64,000 bases of DNA from Glaciihabitans sp. (GTDB lineage Bacteria > Actinomycetota > Actinomycetes > Actinomycetales > Microbacteriaceae): the NCBI GenBank assembly GCA_025463785.1, contig JAODBD010000009.1, forward strand, positions 310,001 to 374,000, written 5' to 3'. The notes below the pieces were generated by a model. It had not been told where the DNA came from and ran no database searches. It was given only the letters and a program-made list of their open reading frames with translations. This document shows positions 1 through 7,812 of this stretch, one piece after another. Each line of letters starts with the position of its first letter. Position 1 is the stretch's first letter. A program made the translations under genes and the position numbers.

Positions 1-704
1 CCGACGGGGCGATCGCGAACGGATCCGAGCCCTGGGCGATCCCATCGATCGACCAGCTCGATCCGATCGACCCTCGGTTCGAACCCGAAGGGACGCAAGG
101 TTTTCAGCCGTATGCGCGGGATCCGGAAACGCTCGCCCGTCCGCTCGCCGTTCCCGGCACCAAAGGCCTGGAGCACCGGATCGGCGGGCTGGAGAAGGCG
201 GACGGGACGGGGGATATCTCTTACGAGCCCGCCAACCATGAGCTGATGGTCCGATTGCGGCAGGCGAAGATCAACGGAATCTCGGTGCCGGACGTGGAAG
301 TCGACGACCCCTCCGATGCGGCCGAATTGCTGATCATCGGATGGGGCAGCAGCTACGGGCCGATCGGGGAGGCCTGCCGGCGCGCGCGGCGCAGGGGCGT
401 GCAGGTGGCGCACGTACATCTGCGCCACCTCAACCCGTTCCCGGCGAATCTGGGCACCGTCCTCGGCAAATATTCGACAGTGGTCGCACCGGAAATGAAC
501 ACCGGGCAGCTGGCGGTGCTGCTGCGCGCGCGGTACCTCGTGAACGTCCAGCCGTGGACCAAAATCCAAGGTCTGGCCTTCTCCGCGGAGGAACTCGCCG
601 GGGTGATCGACCGGGCTCTCGACGGCTCGCTCGGCGATCTCGAGTCCAGCAAGGCGGGCGACGCCCGCGCCCGCGCCACCTACCGCAGGAACGAAGAGCT
701 ATGA
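1..704 (+). CDS. korA: 2-oxoacid:ferredoxin oxidoreductase alpha subunit, C-terminal part
   Basis: The open frame is already running at base 3 and ends with TGA at 702-704, so the 5' part lies outside the window. The visible ~233 residues match the C-terminal third of the fused gamma-alpha subunit of actinobacterial 2-oxoglutarate:ferredoxin oxidoreductase, including the transketolase C-terminal-like segment (LLIIGWGSSYGP, then HLRHLNPFP and VAPEMNTGQL). With KorB it would decarboxylate a 2-oxoacid to acyl-CoA and reduce ferredoxin. It overlaps korB by ATGA, so the two are translationally coupled. It looks like central metabolism rather than part of the adjacent biosynthetic cluster. Confidence 0.93.
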   Translation, partial: DGAIANGSEPWAIPSIDQLDPIDPRFEPEGTQGFQPYARDPETLARPLAVPGTKGLEHRIGGLEKADGTGDISYEPANHELMVRLRQAKINGISVPDVEVDDPSDAAELLIIGWGSSYGPIGEACRRARRRGVQVAHVHLRHLNPFPANLGTVLGKYSTVVAPEMNTGQLAVLLRARYLVNVQPWTKIQGLAFSAEELAGVIDRALDGSLGDLESSKAGDARARATYRRNEEL

Positions 705-1774
705 CCACGATCGATCTGAATCTCACCGCGGCCCCCGAAATCCCTGCCGGGGACCCGCCATTGAAGGCGAAGGACTTCGCCTCCGACCAGGAGGTGCGCT
801 GGTGCCCCGGCTGCGGCGACTACGCCATCCTCGCGACCGTGCGCGGTTTCCTGCCCGAACTCGGCATCGCGCGGCAGAACCTGATGTTCGTATCCGGCAT
901 CGGCTGCTCGTCGCGCTTCCCCTATTACCTCAATGCCTATGGGCTGCACTCCATCCACGGCCGCGCTCCCGCCATCGCGACCGGCCTCGCCATGACCCGG
1001 CCCGATCTATCCGTATGGGTCGTGACCGGCGATGGCGACGCCCTCTCGATCGGCGGTAACCATCTCATCCACGCCCTGCGCCGCAATGTGAACCTCACCA
1101 TCCTGCTGTTCAACAACCGCATCTACGGACTTACCAAAGGTCAGTACTCGCCCACCTCCGAGGTCGGAAAGATCACGAAATCCACCCCGCTGGGATCGAT
1201 CGACCATCCGTTCAACACCGTCTCCCTAGTGCTGGGCGCGGAAGCGACCTTCGTGGCGCGAGCGCTGGATTCCGATCGCAAGGGGCTCGGTGCGGTACTG
1301 CGCGCTGCCGCGCAGCACCGCGGCACCGCGTTCGTTGAGATCCTGCAGGACTGCCCGATCTTCAATGACGGCAGCTTCGACCTGATCCGCAAGGAAGGCG
1401 CCGAGCAGCGGCTCATCCCGATCGCGCACGGCGCACCGATCACATTCGGTGACAATGGCGAAAACTGTGTCGTCCGTAGCGGTTTCGGTCTCGCCGTGGC
1501 ACGCACCGGCGATACGCCGACTGCGGATATCGTCGTCCACGACGCGTACACCGACGACCCCGAGTACGCCTTCGCGCTGTCTCGGCTGTCCGAGCAGGGT
1601 CTCGATCATGTCGTCACCGGTGTCTTCCGCGCCGTCGACCGGCCCGCCTACGACGACACCGGCCGCGCGCAGCTCGCCGCCGCCCGAGAATGTGGCTCCG
1701 GTGCGGCCGACGCCGTCCAGGAGCTGATCACCGGCCGCGAGACCTGGACGATCGCTGAACCTCGAAAGCTGTGA
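701..1774 (+). CDS. korB: 2-oxoacid:ferredoxin oxidoreductase beta subunit
   Basis: 357 residues. The ATG at 701 overlaps the korA stop. The thiamine-diphosphate beta subunit is recognised by the Cys pair WCPGCGDY (Cys35, Cys38), the Cys in GIGCSSRFPYY near 69, and the TPP/Mg motif GDGD at 110-113 closed by the NN pair at 138-139. It binds TPP and an iron-sulfur centre and pairs with KorA in CoA-dependent oxidation of a 2-oxoacid. Its stop codon lies inside the first of two GTGA-N5-TCAC repeats that begin the next intergenic region. The substrate (2-oxoglutarate versus another oxoacid) cannot be decided from sequence alone. Confidence 0.95.
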   Translation: MTTIDLNLTAAPEIPAGDPPLKAKDFASDQEVRWCPGCGDYAILATVRGFLPELGIARQNLMFVSGIGCSSRFPYYLNAYGLHSIHGRAPAIATGLAMTRPDLSVWVVTGDGDALSIGGNHLIHALRRNVNLTILLFNNRIYGLTKGQYSPTSEVGKITKSTPLGSIDHPFNTVSLVLGAEATFVARALDSDRKGLGAVLRAAAQHRGTAFVEILQDCPIFNDGSFDLIRKEGAEQRLIPIAHGAPITFGDNGENCVVRSGFGLAVARTGDTPTADIVVHDAYTDDPEYAFALSRLSEQGLDHVVTGVFRAVDRPAYDDTGRAQLAAARECGSGAADAVQELITGRETWTIAEPRKL

Positions 1775-1805
1775 ATTTCTCACAAATGATCGTGAATTTC
1801 TCACA
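1771..1805. promoter_or_regulatory. Two direct copies of a GTGA-N5-TCAC dyad
   Basis: GTGAATTTCTCACA occurs at 1771-1784 and again at 1792-1805, 21 bp apart (two helical turns). Each copy is itself a dyad, GTGA and TCAC arms around five bases. The pair begins over the korB stop codon and lies about 65-100 bp upstream of the predicted promoter of the SARP gene. This is the expected form of a tandem operator for a dimeric regulator. Which regulator binds is unknown. Confidence 0.55.
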
Positions 1806-1868
1806 TGCAGCGGTTGTGATTTGCATACCGTATCGCTGACCTAGACACTCCTGCATGGCCGGCAATTA

Positions 1869-1896
1869 TTGCACAATTAGTTGGGACACCTATGCT
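1869..1896 (+). promoter_or_regulatory. Probable sigma-70-type promoter of the SARP gene
   Basis: TTGCAC at 1869-1874 and TATGCT at 1891-1896 are separated by 16 bp in an unusually AT-rich stretch. Transcription would begin near 1903, giving a short leader to the ATG at 1937. An upstream ATG at 1892 lies inside the -10 element, which argues against it as the start. Confidence 0.5.
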
Positions 1897-1936
1897 GCAG
1901 AGTCGCAGATCAAGAATCATCAGACGGGGCAGGGTT

Positions 1937-2728
1937 ATGTTGGACATAGAGATTCTGGGGCCACTTGAAGTCAGTCTGAGTGGTAAGCCATTAGTGTGGA
2001 CAGCAGCCAAGCCTCGACAAGTTTTGGCGCTACTCGCATTGCGTGCGGGTGAAGTTGTTTCCGTTCCCAATCTCATCGAGGAGATCTGGGAGGAAAATCC
2101 GCCGCGCAGTGCGATAACAACGCTGCAGACGTACATCCTCCAATTGCGGCGATTGATCGACGGGAATTCCTTTCCGGGTGCGGCAAAGCATATTCTGGTG
2201 ACTCGATACAACGGCTATATGTTCGCCACGGACTCCGTGACCGTTGATGTTCAGACGTATCAGAAATTGACCGACGCGGCCCACCACGCATGGGAAGAAG
2301 GCAACTATCAGGAGGTATCCGGACTGGCCCGGGAGGCGCTCGGATTGTGGTCCGGGCAGGTACTCATCGATGTGCAGAAGGGCGCTTTCCTCGAGGTCGA
2401 GGCGACATTCCTCGAACAGAGCAGGATCGGGCTCCTCGAGATACGCGTCGACGCCGAGTTGCGTCTGGGCAGACATCAGGGACTCCTCGGTGAGCTCGCC
2501 GTATTGTGCGCGCGCAACCCGATGCATGAGAACCTCTGTGCCCTGTTCATCATTGCGCTCTACCGTTCCGGGCAGCAGGGTCGCGCCCTGGAGGTCTTCA
2601 AGCAGCTCCGTACGGTTCTCGCCCGGGAACTGGGCGTCGAACCCTCGGCGCGGTTGCAGCGGCTGCAGCACTCGATTCTTTCCGCGGACCCGAAGCTGGA
2701 TCTTCCGGGGTCCCGCATCGCCGGCTGA
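1937..2728 (+). CDS. SARP-family transcriptional activator
   Basis: 263 residues when started at the ATG at 1937, which follows a GGGGCAGGG ribosome-binding region. The first ~100 residues form an OmpR-type winged helix (LDIEILGPLEV, AAKPRQVLALLALRAG, NPPRSAITTLQTYILQLRRL). Residues ~105-250 form the bacterial transcriptional activator domain (VDVQTYQKL, LWSGQVLIDV, ARELGVEPSARLQRLQ). Small SARPs such as DnrI and ActII-ORF4 switch on aromatic polyketide clusters by binding heptamers spaced 11 bp. It stands alone at the left border of the cluster and is probably its pathway-specific activator. Matching heptamer arrays are seen upstream of several cluster genes. Confidence 0.93.
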   Translation: MLDIEILGPLEVSLSGKPLVWTAAKPRQVLALLALRAGEVVSVPNLIEEIWEENPPRSAITTLQTYILQLRRLIDGNSFPGAAKHILVTRYNGYMFATDSVTVDVQTYQKLTDAAHHAWEEGNYQEVSGLAREALGLWSGQVLIDVQKGAFLEVEATFLEQSRIGLLEIRVDAELRLGRHQGLLGELAVLCARNPMHENLCALFIIALYRSGQQGRALEVFKQLRTVLARELGVEPSARLQRLQHSILSADPKLDLPGSRIAG

Positions 2729-2816
2729 CCTCGGCCGGTTCTGGACTCGATCGGATTCACCCGTCACCGACGACAACGCCACTGCCCGGCGGAGGATCGC
2801 GGTCGGCGGCAAAGAA

Positions 2817-2859
2817 GTTCGACTGGTTGCCGGTGGAGGAAACCGGCAACCAGTCGAAC
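2817..2859. terminator. Strong hairpin between convergent genes
   Basis: A perfect 18-bp stem (arms 2817-2834 and 2842-2859) closes on a 7-nt loop, GGAGGAA. It lies between the convergent SARP gene and the SRPBCC-ABM gene, so it can act in both directions. No T-tract follows, as is common for high-GC actinobacterial terminators. Confidence 0.75.
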
Positions 2860-2911
2860 AGCATGTGGATTTCGAGGATTCGCTTCGGAGAGCTCCGTCG
2901 CCGGAATTCCC

Positions 2912-3724
2912 TCAGGACGATCGGCCGGGTGCCGCGGCCACCGCGACACACACGGAAAACAGCGTGGGTTCCGAGGTGGCCAGCGCGCGCAGAGCCGCGG
3001 AGTGCGGGTGAAATTCCGGCCTCGACACGGCCGCACGCAGGGCGCTCTGATCCGACCAGTGCGCCAGGTTCACGTAAATGTTCGTCCCGTCGATCTGCCG
3101 CAGCAGGGTGTGGTCGATGAAGCCCGGCTGCTCGGCGAAGAACTCCGAGGTCTCGGCGAACACCTTCTCGAACTCCTCGGCCGAACCGGTCACGGTGAAG
3201 CGATTGACCAGGGTGAGAGGGCCTTCGACGGTGGGCTTCGCCGGTGCGGTGTGGCGTGTCACGACCTCCAGGTACTTCGCCAGAGTATCCCCGGGAGAGG
3301 GACCGTCCAGTGCCGCGTGAATGCCCGCCGCGATATCGCCGTGGCGGTGGATCGCACTGTGGGTCAGTGCCACAGTGGTTTTCGCCTCGCCTGCGGATTC
3401 GAAGTCGACCTCGATGAAGCTTGCCCGTTCGTCATCGAAGATCGGTTGCCAGCCGGGTCCGACCCGCCAGGTCAGCACGATCCGGTTCGGGGGCGCCCAT
3501 TCCACCACAGTGCCCCAGTCGATCTCGGTCCCGTCCACATCCCGCTCGTAATAGCGGCCGCCGACCCGCGGCTCGATGGTGAGCGACTGCCGGTTCTCGA
3601 CGAAAACGTGACGATCAGGCCACCATTCGGTGGGTCGTTCGGCGAAAATGGCGAACGCCTGGCCTACGGGCGCACCCACTACTACGGTCTTGCGAACATC
3701 GGGGATGTTCTGTGGCTCAGTCAT
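2912..3724 (-). CDS. SRPBCC (AHSA1-like) and ABM monooxygenase-like fusion protein
   Basis: 270 residues with two domains. Residues ~8-150 are an SRPBCC/AHSA1-type helix-grip domain (TVVVGAPVGQAFAIFAERP, WWPDRH, EPRVGGRYYERD, GTVVEWAPPNRIVLTW). Residues ~165-265 resemble an antibiotic biosynthesis monooxygenase ferredoxin-like domain (LVNRFTVTGSAEEFEKVF, FFAEQPGFIDHTLLRQ, NLAHWSDQSALRAAV). In aromatic polyketide pathways SRPBCC proteins are often cyclases and ABM proteins are cofactor-free quinone-forming oxygenases, so the fusion could cyclise and oxidise one intermediate. That role is inferred. It is the last gene of a leftward unit running from 7137 to 2912. The SRPBCC half is the AHSA1 type, not the classic TcmN type. 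Confidence 0.85.
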   Translation of the reverse strand: MTEPQNIPDVRKTVVVGAPVGQAFAIFAERPTEWWPDRHVFVENRQSLTIEPRVGGRYYERDVDGTEIDWGTVVEWAPPNRIVLTWRVGPGWQPIFDDERASFIEVDFESAGEAKTTVALTHSAIHRHGDIAAGIHAALDGPSPGDTLAKYLEVVTRHTAPAKPTVEGPLTLVNRFTVTGSAEEFEKVFAETSEFFAEQPGFIDHTLLRQIDGTNIYVNLAHWSDQSALRAAVSRPEFHPHSAALRALATSEPTLFSVCVAVAAAPGRSS

Positions 3725-3811
3725 CGGCGTTTCCCTTCGAGCGTCATGGACTCGCTCACAAGGTTCGACCCGGGCTCTCGAATGCAGATGGAGCCCGGAT
3801 CGAACGACTTG

Positions 3812-4987
3812 TCAGTGGCCGGCGCCGGAAATCAGGGCCTCCGAGTAATTCGCCGCGGCCCGGGTGATGTCATATCGCAGCGCCACGTGGGTCGCGGCGG
3901 CCGTGACATCGCGCCAGGCGCGCTGCAGCGGGCTCGACTCGCTCAATCCGCTGGTGCCCGCTGCCCGGACCAGACCCGCTACCCCCTCGGTGGCCTGTTC
4001 AGCGGCAAACGACGCATTGCGCTGATTGCGGGCCATATCGGCCGCTGTGAACGAGCGGTTGTCGATGACCTCGGCGGCTTGCTCCACCAGGTACTGCGCC
4101 GCATCGACTCTGGCTGTGGCGCGGGCAAATTCGGTCTGGGCGGCATCGGTCATCCGCTTGCCCCGGAGGGCGTGTGCCGCGGCGCGGACGGCGCCCTGGG
4201 CGGCGCCGACTATCGGAGCGGCCATCATGAACGCCCCCGACGCCTGGTACGGCACATTATGGGTGGGCTGGCTGGACCACGTGTTGATTCCGTTCACCAT
4301 GTCCTGCCGGTCGAAGGACATGTGCTCGGGCACGAAGGCATCGGTGACCACGACATTGTGGCTTCCTGTCGCACGCATTCCCGCGCAGTCCCAGGATTCG
4401 ACAATCTGATAGGCGTTCTTGTGTACGGCGAAGAACCGCTGATGCGTCACCGCGACGCCCGACGGTGTCTCGCTCTCTCCGACCGAGCCGCACAGGAGAG
4501 CCCATTCGGCGAATTCGACACCGCTGATGTAGCTCCACCGGCCGGAGAGCCGATACCCGCCCGAGACCCGCTCGGCGGTGCCGGCGGCGACGAGGCCGGT
4601 CGCGATGAAAGTGTCGGCGCTGGAGGCCCACAGCTGCTCATGGCCCATTTCCGGAAGGTGCGCCGCGAACCTCGCGGACGCGCCGAGCAGTGACGCGCAC
4701 CAACCGGTGGAGGCGCAGCCCGCTGAAATCTTGATGACGCCGTCGAGGAAATCGGTGAAGGTGCCGTCGGTGCCACCCCAGCGGGTCGACACGAAATGGC
4801 GGGCCACGCCGGCGTCGCGCAAGCCCTCGATGATCTCCGGCGGCAGTCGCCGCGCAGCATCCGCCGCGGCGGCGTGTTCGGCGGCGAGGGCGCCGAGCCG
4901 GTCCGCGGCGGCCGGTAGTCCGGTATTGCCGGCGTGGATGGTGTCGCCGAGGTGAATGGCGGTGGAAAGGGACATCTGATCTCCCAT
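3812..4987 (-). CDS. Acyl-CoA-dehydrogenase-fold flavin-dependent monooxygenase (group D)
   Basis: 391 residues starting at ATG 4987. The fold is the acyl-CoA dehydrogenase type used by two-component flavin hydroxylases (HsaA, NcnH and KijD3-like). It opens with LAAEHAAAADAARRLPPEII, followed by GCASTGWCASLLGASARFAA, GGYRLSGRWSYISGVEFAEW and the C-terminal helical bundle. Such enzymes take reduced FMN or FAD from a partner reductase and hydroxylate aromatic or sugar substrates. No flavin reductase is seen in the cluster, so a housekeeping one would be needed. It is transcribed with the AlkZ-like gene (30-nt gap) and the SRPBCC-ABM gene. Whether the substrate is the polyketide or a sugar is unknown. 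Confidence 0.85.
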   Translation of the reverse strand: MGDQMSLSTAIHLGDTIHAGNTGLPAAADRLGALAAEHAAAADAARRLPPEIIEGLRDAGVARHFVSTRWGGTDGTFTDFLDGVIKISAGCASTGWCASLLGASARFAAHLPEMGHEQLWASSADTFIATGLVAAGTAERVSGGYRLSGRWSYISGVEFAEWALLCGSVGESETPSGVAVTHQRFFAVHKNAYQIVESWDCAGMRATGSHNVVVTDAFVPEHMSFDRQDMVNGINTWSSQPTHNVPYQASGAFMMAAPIVGAAQGAVRAAAHALRGKRMTDAAQTEFARATARVDAAQYLVEQAAEVIDNRSFTAADMARNQRNASFAAEQATEGVAGLVRAAGTSGLSESSPLQRAWRDVTAAATHVALRYDITRAAANYSEALISGAGH

Positions 4988-5017
4988 TGTCGAGTGGTGA
5001 TCCGCGATTTCGCGAGT

Positions 5018-6121
5018 TCAGCCGAACGGTTCGAACCGAATGTCGTGGTGTCGGGCCTCCGGTGCGGCGAACTGGAGCAGTAGAGCTCCCTCCTCGGTCG
5101 CCGCGGTAATGATCTGTTTCGGGAAACGAATGAATGGTTCGATGACCAGGGTGGCCACGTCCTTTTTCATATCTATTCGCCACCGGCCCTGCACGAATCC
5201 GTCGACGAGAATGGTGGATCGAATAATTCCGTTGCTGGTGAAAACTCGCGGCCGGTACTCCTCGGAAAGGATGCGGTCACGCTTGGCATAGGAGAGCAGA
5301 ACATTGTCGAATTCCGGTAGAAAGCGCACCGGTACTTCCGAATCGGCGTCCGGCAGCGTCGCGTCGGCGAGATCGAACAGCCGGATGCCCTGCTCGTCCC
5401 GATAGCCGCGCAGTTGTGATCCGAGCCGTTGGAATACCGCCGCGAGCCGGGTGAGACCTGACCATTTCTGAATATCCGCCACACTTGCGGGGCCGAATGC
5501 GCGCAGGTATCGCAGGACGTACTCGTCGATGGACGGTTCGTCGTTCGCCTCGTGGTCGAGCCATGCGCTCAATGTGGTGTGGATGGCCGGCCCGCTGTTG
5601 TCCCACAGCCCGCGCGGCGGGATCTGCACGAGTGGAACAAGATTGCGGACGGTCTGCGCGAGCGCGTTGCCGTCTCGTTCCGGCCACCGCGCGACGAGCA
5701 GCTTGCCGAGGTCGGCGAAGGTGAGAGCTTCCTCCTCGACCAGCTTCGTCGCCAGCGCGACGAGCTCCGCCGCGTCCAGACCAGCGACATTCCGGCCGAA
5801 TTGCCCCGCGACTATCCGCGCGAGCATATCGGCCAGCAGCGGCCGCAATGTCAGGCTGTCGCGCGCGGTGACCAGGTGAATCGTCGACCGCATCAGCGCG
5901 ATGCGTACGACCCGCCGATCGAGGAGCAGGGCGGCGAGGTCCTCGGTGGCGAACTCCGTGAGCCTCGTCCACAGCCCGATATACGGTGGCCGCACCGCCT
6001 GTGCCTGCATTCCGACCAGGTGCGCGACGGCGTCCTCGACCGGCATCGAAACGCGCCGGGTGAGCAGCTGGCGTTCCGACATCGCCCGATTGAGTGTCCG
6101 AACTGTGAGTACGGCGTCCAT
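5018..6121 (-). CDS. AlkZ/YcaQ-like winged-helix protein, candidate self-resistance DNA glycosylase
   Basis: 367 residues of the HTH_42 family (tandem winged helices). The N-terminal signature MQAQAVRPPYIGLWTRL carries Gln39-Ala-Gln41, the QxQ form of the catalytic motif of AlkZ-like glycosylases; YcaQ-like ones have QxD. Other family features are VRIALMRSTIHLVTA near residues 70-85 and VRFLPEFDNVLLSYAKRDRIL near 267. Family members excise bulky alkylated bases or unhook crosslinks, and several protect producers of azinomycin, hedamycin and trioxacarcin-type compounds. Its place inside a biosynthetic cluster supports self-resistance. Many uncharacterised HTH_42 proteins exist outside clusters, so activity is unproven. 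It lies 2 bases from the oxidoreductase upstream, so it is co-transcribed. Confidence 0.82.
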   Translation of the reverse strand: MDAVLTVRTLNRAMSERQLLTRRVSMPVEDAVAHLVGMQAQAVRPPYIGLWTRLTEFATEDLAALLLDRRVVRIALMRSTIHLVTARDSLTLRPLLADMLARIVAGQFGRNVAGLDAAELVALATKLVEEEALTFADLGKLLVARWPERDGNALAQTVRNLVPLVQIPPRGLWDNSGPAIHTTLSAWLDHEANDEPSIDEYVLRYLRAFGPASVADIQKWSGLTRLAAVFQRLGSQLRGYRDEQGIRLFDLADATLPDADSEVPVRFLPEFDNVLLSYAKRDRILSEEYRPRVFTSNGIIRSTILVDGFVQGRWRIDMKKDVATLVIEPFIRFPKQIITAATEEGALLLQFAAPEARHHDIRFEPFG

Positions 6122-6123
6122 GC

Positions 6124-7137
6124 TCAGGACAGTTTCGCCAGCGCTGTCCCGCTGAATCGTCCGGCCAGCAGGTCGACCACGGCCTGCGGCAGCCCGGCTA
6201 CCCCCTCTTCGGCGGCGACAGTCCGCGGGTAGCTGACACGATCCTCGCTGAGCCAGGTGCTGAACTGCGTGTTCCAGTCATTGATCTGGTCCGGTGTGTG
6301 CAGGGTGGCGAAGCCCTTGAGGGACAACTCGCGTGGAATCAGGCCCTGCAGATCCAGGCGTGGTGCGTTCTCGCCATGCTGGGCGGACAGCGACCCGCAC
6401 AGTGCGAAGCGAGCACCCGGTGCGGCGACCTGCAGGGCCGCTTCCAACTGGTTACCGCCGACATTGTCGAAACAGACGGTGATGCCTTCCGGCGCCAGGT
6501 CCCGCAGCATCTCTGCCACCGAACCGGCGTGGTAGTCGAACGCGGCGTCGTAGCCGGCTTCCTTGCGCAGGAAGTCGATCTTGTCCGGAGAACCGGTGCT
6601 GCCGATCACCATTCGGGCGCCGCGGGCCTTGGCGATGTGCCCCGCAAGGCAGCCGACACCGGTGGTCGCCCCTGATACGAACACCACGTCACCTTCCTGC
6701 ACTCCCGCGGTGTCCACCATTCCGCGCCATGCGGTCGGCCCGTTGGAGAGGAAGTATTCCGGGGACGGAAACAGCTCCCGAGCACGCTTCGTGAACTCCC
6801 CGGCGTAACCGACGGCGTACTCGCGCCAACCGTTGAAGTGCTCGACCAGGTCGCCCTCGACGAGTGACGGCACGGTCGATTCGACCACGGTGCCGATCGT
6901 GCGGCCCCACATCTGCTGTCCGAGTTGGAAGACCGGAATCGGGATGTTCGTGGCAGGGCGCATCTGGTCGCGGTAGACGGTGCCGAGGCTCATCCAGTGG
7001 TTGCGCACCACTACCTGGCCCTCGCCGGGTTCCGCCAGTGCGGTTTCCACGACCTCGAAATTGTCGAGGGTGACCTCGTCGGTCGGGTACGAGACGAGCC
7101 GCACTTCCTTGCTCTTGCCCGGAACGTCGCTGGCCAT
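6124..7137 (-). CDS. NADPH-dependent medium-chain oxidoreductase, double-bond reductase type
   Basis: 337 residues from ATG 7137, preceded by AAGGA at good spacing; longer upstream frames lack such a site. The family is the zinc-free MDR group of prostaglandin reductase/leukotriene B4 12-hydroxydehydrogenase (YncB-like). It shows NHWMSLGTVYRDQMRP, LGQQMWGRTIGTVVES, the NADPH-binding motif SGATTGVGCLAGHIAKARGA and FDNVGGNQLEAAL. It would reduce an enone or alpha,beta-unsaturated ketone. It is the first gene of the leftward unit 7137-2912 and faces the SnoaL-like gene across a shared 181-bp promoter region. A tailoring reduction of the polyketide is plausible but inferred. Confidence 0.88.
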   Translation of the reverse strand: MASDVPGKSKEVRLVSYPTDEVTLDNFEVVETALAEPGEGQVVVRNHWMSLGTVYRDQMRPATNIPIPVFQLGQQMWGRTIGTVVESTVPSLVEGDLVEHFNGWREYAVGYAGEFTKRARELFPSPEYFLSNGPTAWRGMVDTAGVQEGDVVFVSGATTGVGCLAGHIAKARGARMVIGSTGSPDKIDFLRKEAGYDAAFDYHAGSVAEMLRDLAPEGITVCFDNVGGNQLEAALQVAAPGARFALCGSLSAQHGENAPRLDLQGLIPRELSLKGFATLHTPDQINDWNTQFSTWLSEDRVSYPRTVAAEEGVAGLPQAVVDLLAGRFSGTALAKLS

Positions 7138-7245
7138 ATCCAGGTCCTTTCTGTGTATCGGATGGTCGTCACGGCCAACCGTCCAGGCCGGCGCTCGACT
7201 GGGGATCGCATGCTGCTGGAGCCGAAAGGGGCGTCTCACCAGGAC

Positions 7246-7263
7246 TCGAGCCGCAATCGAGGG
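7246..7263 (+). promoter_or_regulatory. Candidate SARP-binding heptamers upstream of the SnoaL-like gene
   Basis: TCGAGCC at 7246-7252 and TCGAGGG at 7257-7263 start exactly 11 bp apart. A -10-like GATGCT begins at 7272, 8 bp after the second heptamer. This is the layout known for DnrI/ActII-ORF4 targets. Transcription would begin near 7284, 35 nt before the GTG at 7319. Confidence 0.5.
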
Positions 7264-7318
7264 CCGATGGGGATGCTGCAGAGGCACATCACCGTCGCAG
7301 ATAGAAAAGAGTGCCGTC

Positions 7319-7786
7319 GTGTCGCAATCAACGACCCTCGCCAGCCGTGCAGAACTCTTCATCGAAGTGACCGAGTTCTATGCCCGCCAGATGCCCTTGC
7401 TGGAGGAACTCGAATTCGACGAGTTCGCAGCGACTTTCACCGACGACTGCGTCTTCGGCTACGACAATGCCTGGCAGATCGATGGCCGCGAGGCGCTCCA
7501 GGGCGGCTTGCGGACGAACATGGCGCGGTACGGCACGAGCCGGGTCCGGCACTGGTTCGAGAATCGGCGGATCGAGCCGCTGGAAGATGGCGTCATCCGG
7601 GTCACTGCCACGTGCCTCGTCAGTGTCACCACCGAGGACGGCGACGTCACCTTCGAGCCGACCTGCCGGGTTACCGATGAGCTGATCCACACCGAGCAGG
7701 GGTTGCGCACCAGGTCCCGGAAACTCCGCCACGACCTGCCCGACGTCGGCCGCTACTTCGCCAAGCTGGCCGCCCGATACTCCTGA
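7319..7786 (+). CDS. SnoaL-like (NTF2-fold) protein
   Basis: 155 residues from GTG 7319, after a weak purine-rich site; the frame is open further upstream but has no better signal. The fold is that of SnoaL_4/NTF2-like proteins: a first helix region with ALFIEVTEFYARQMPLLEEL (one position uncertain), then FAATFTDDCVFGYDNAW, GREALQGGLRTNMARYG and ending RSRKLRHDLPDVGRYFAKL. This family includes polyketide cyclases, hydroxylases and dehydratases. It is the first gene of the rightward unit SnoaL-OMT-ACP-KR-ferredoxin, under a candidate SARP site. A cyclisation or dehydration step on the nascent polyketide is likely, but the reaction cannot be read from sequence. Confidence 0.8.
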   Translation: MSQSTTLASRAELFIEVTEFYARQMPLLEELEFDEFAATFTDDCVFGYDNAWQIDGREALQGGLRTNMARYGTSRVRHWFENRRIEPLEDGVIRVTATCLVSVTTEDGDVTFEPTCRVTDELIHTEQGLRTRSRKLRHDLPDVGRYFAKLAARYS

Positions 7787-7812
7787 CCGACACCATGATT
7801 GGAGCTGACACC

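Noticed and set aside
5027-5038. Palindrome CGGTTCGAACCG as a possible operator
   Set aside because: It lies inside the last codons of the AlkZ-like gene and is explained by coding sequence; no second copy nearby.
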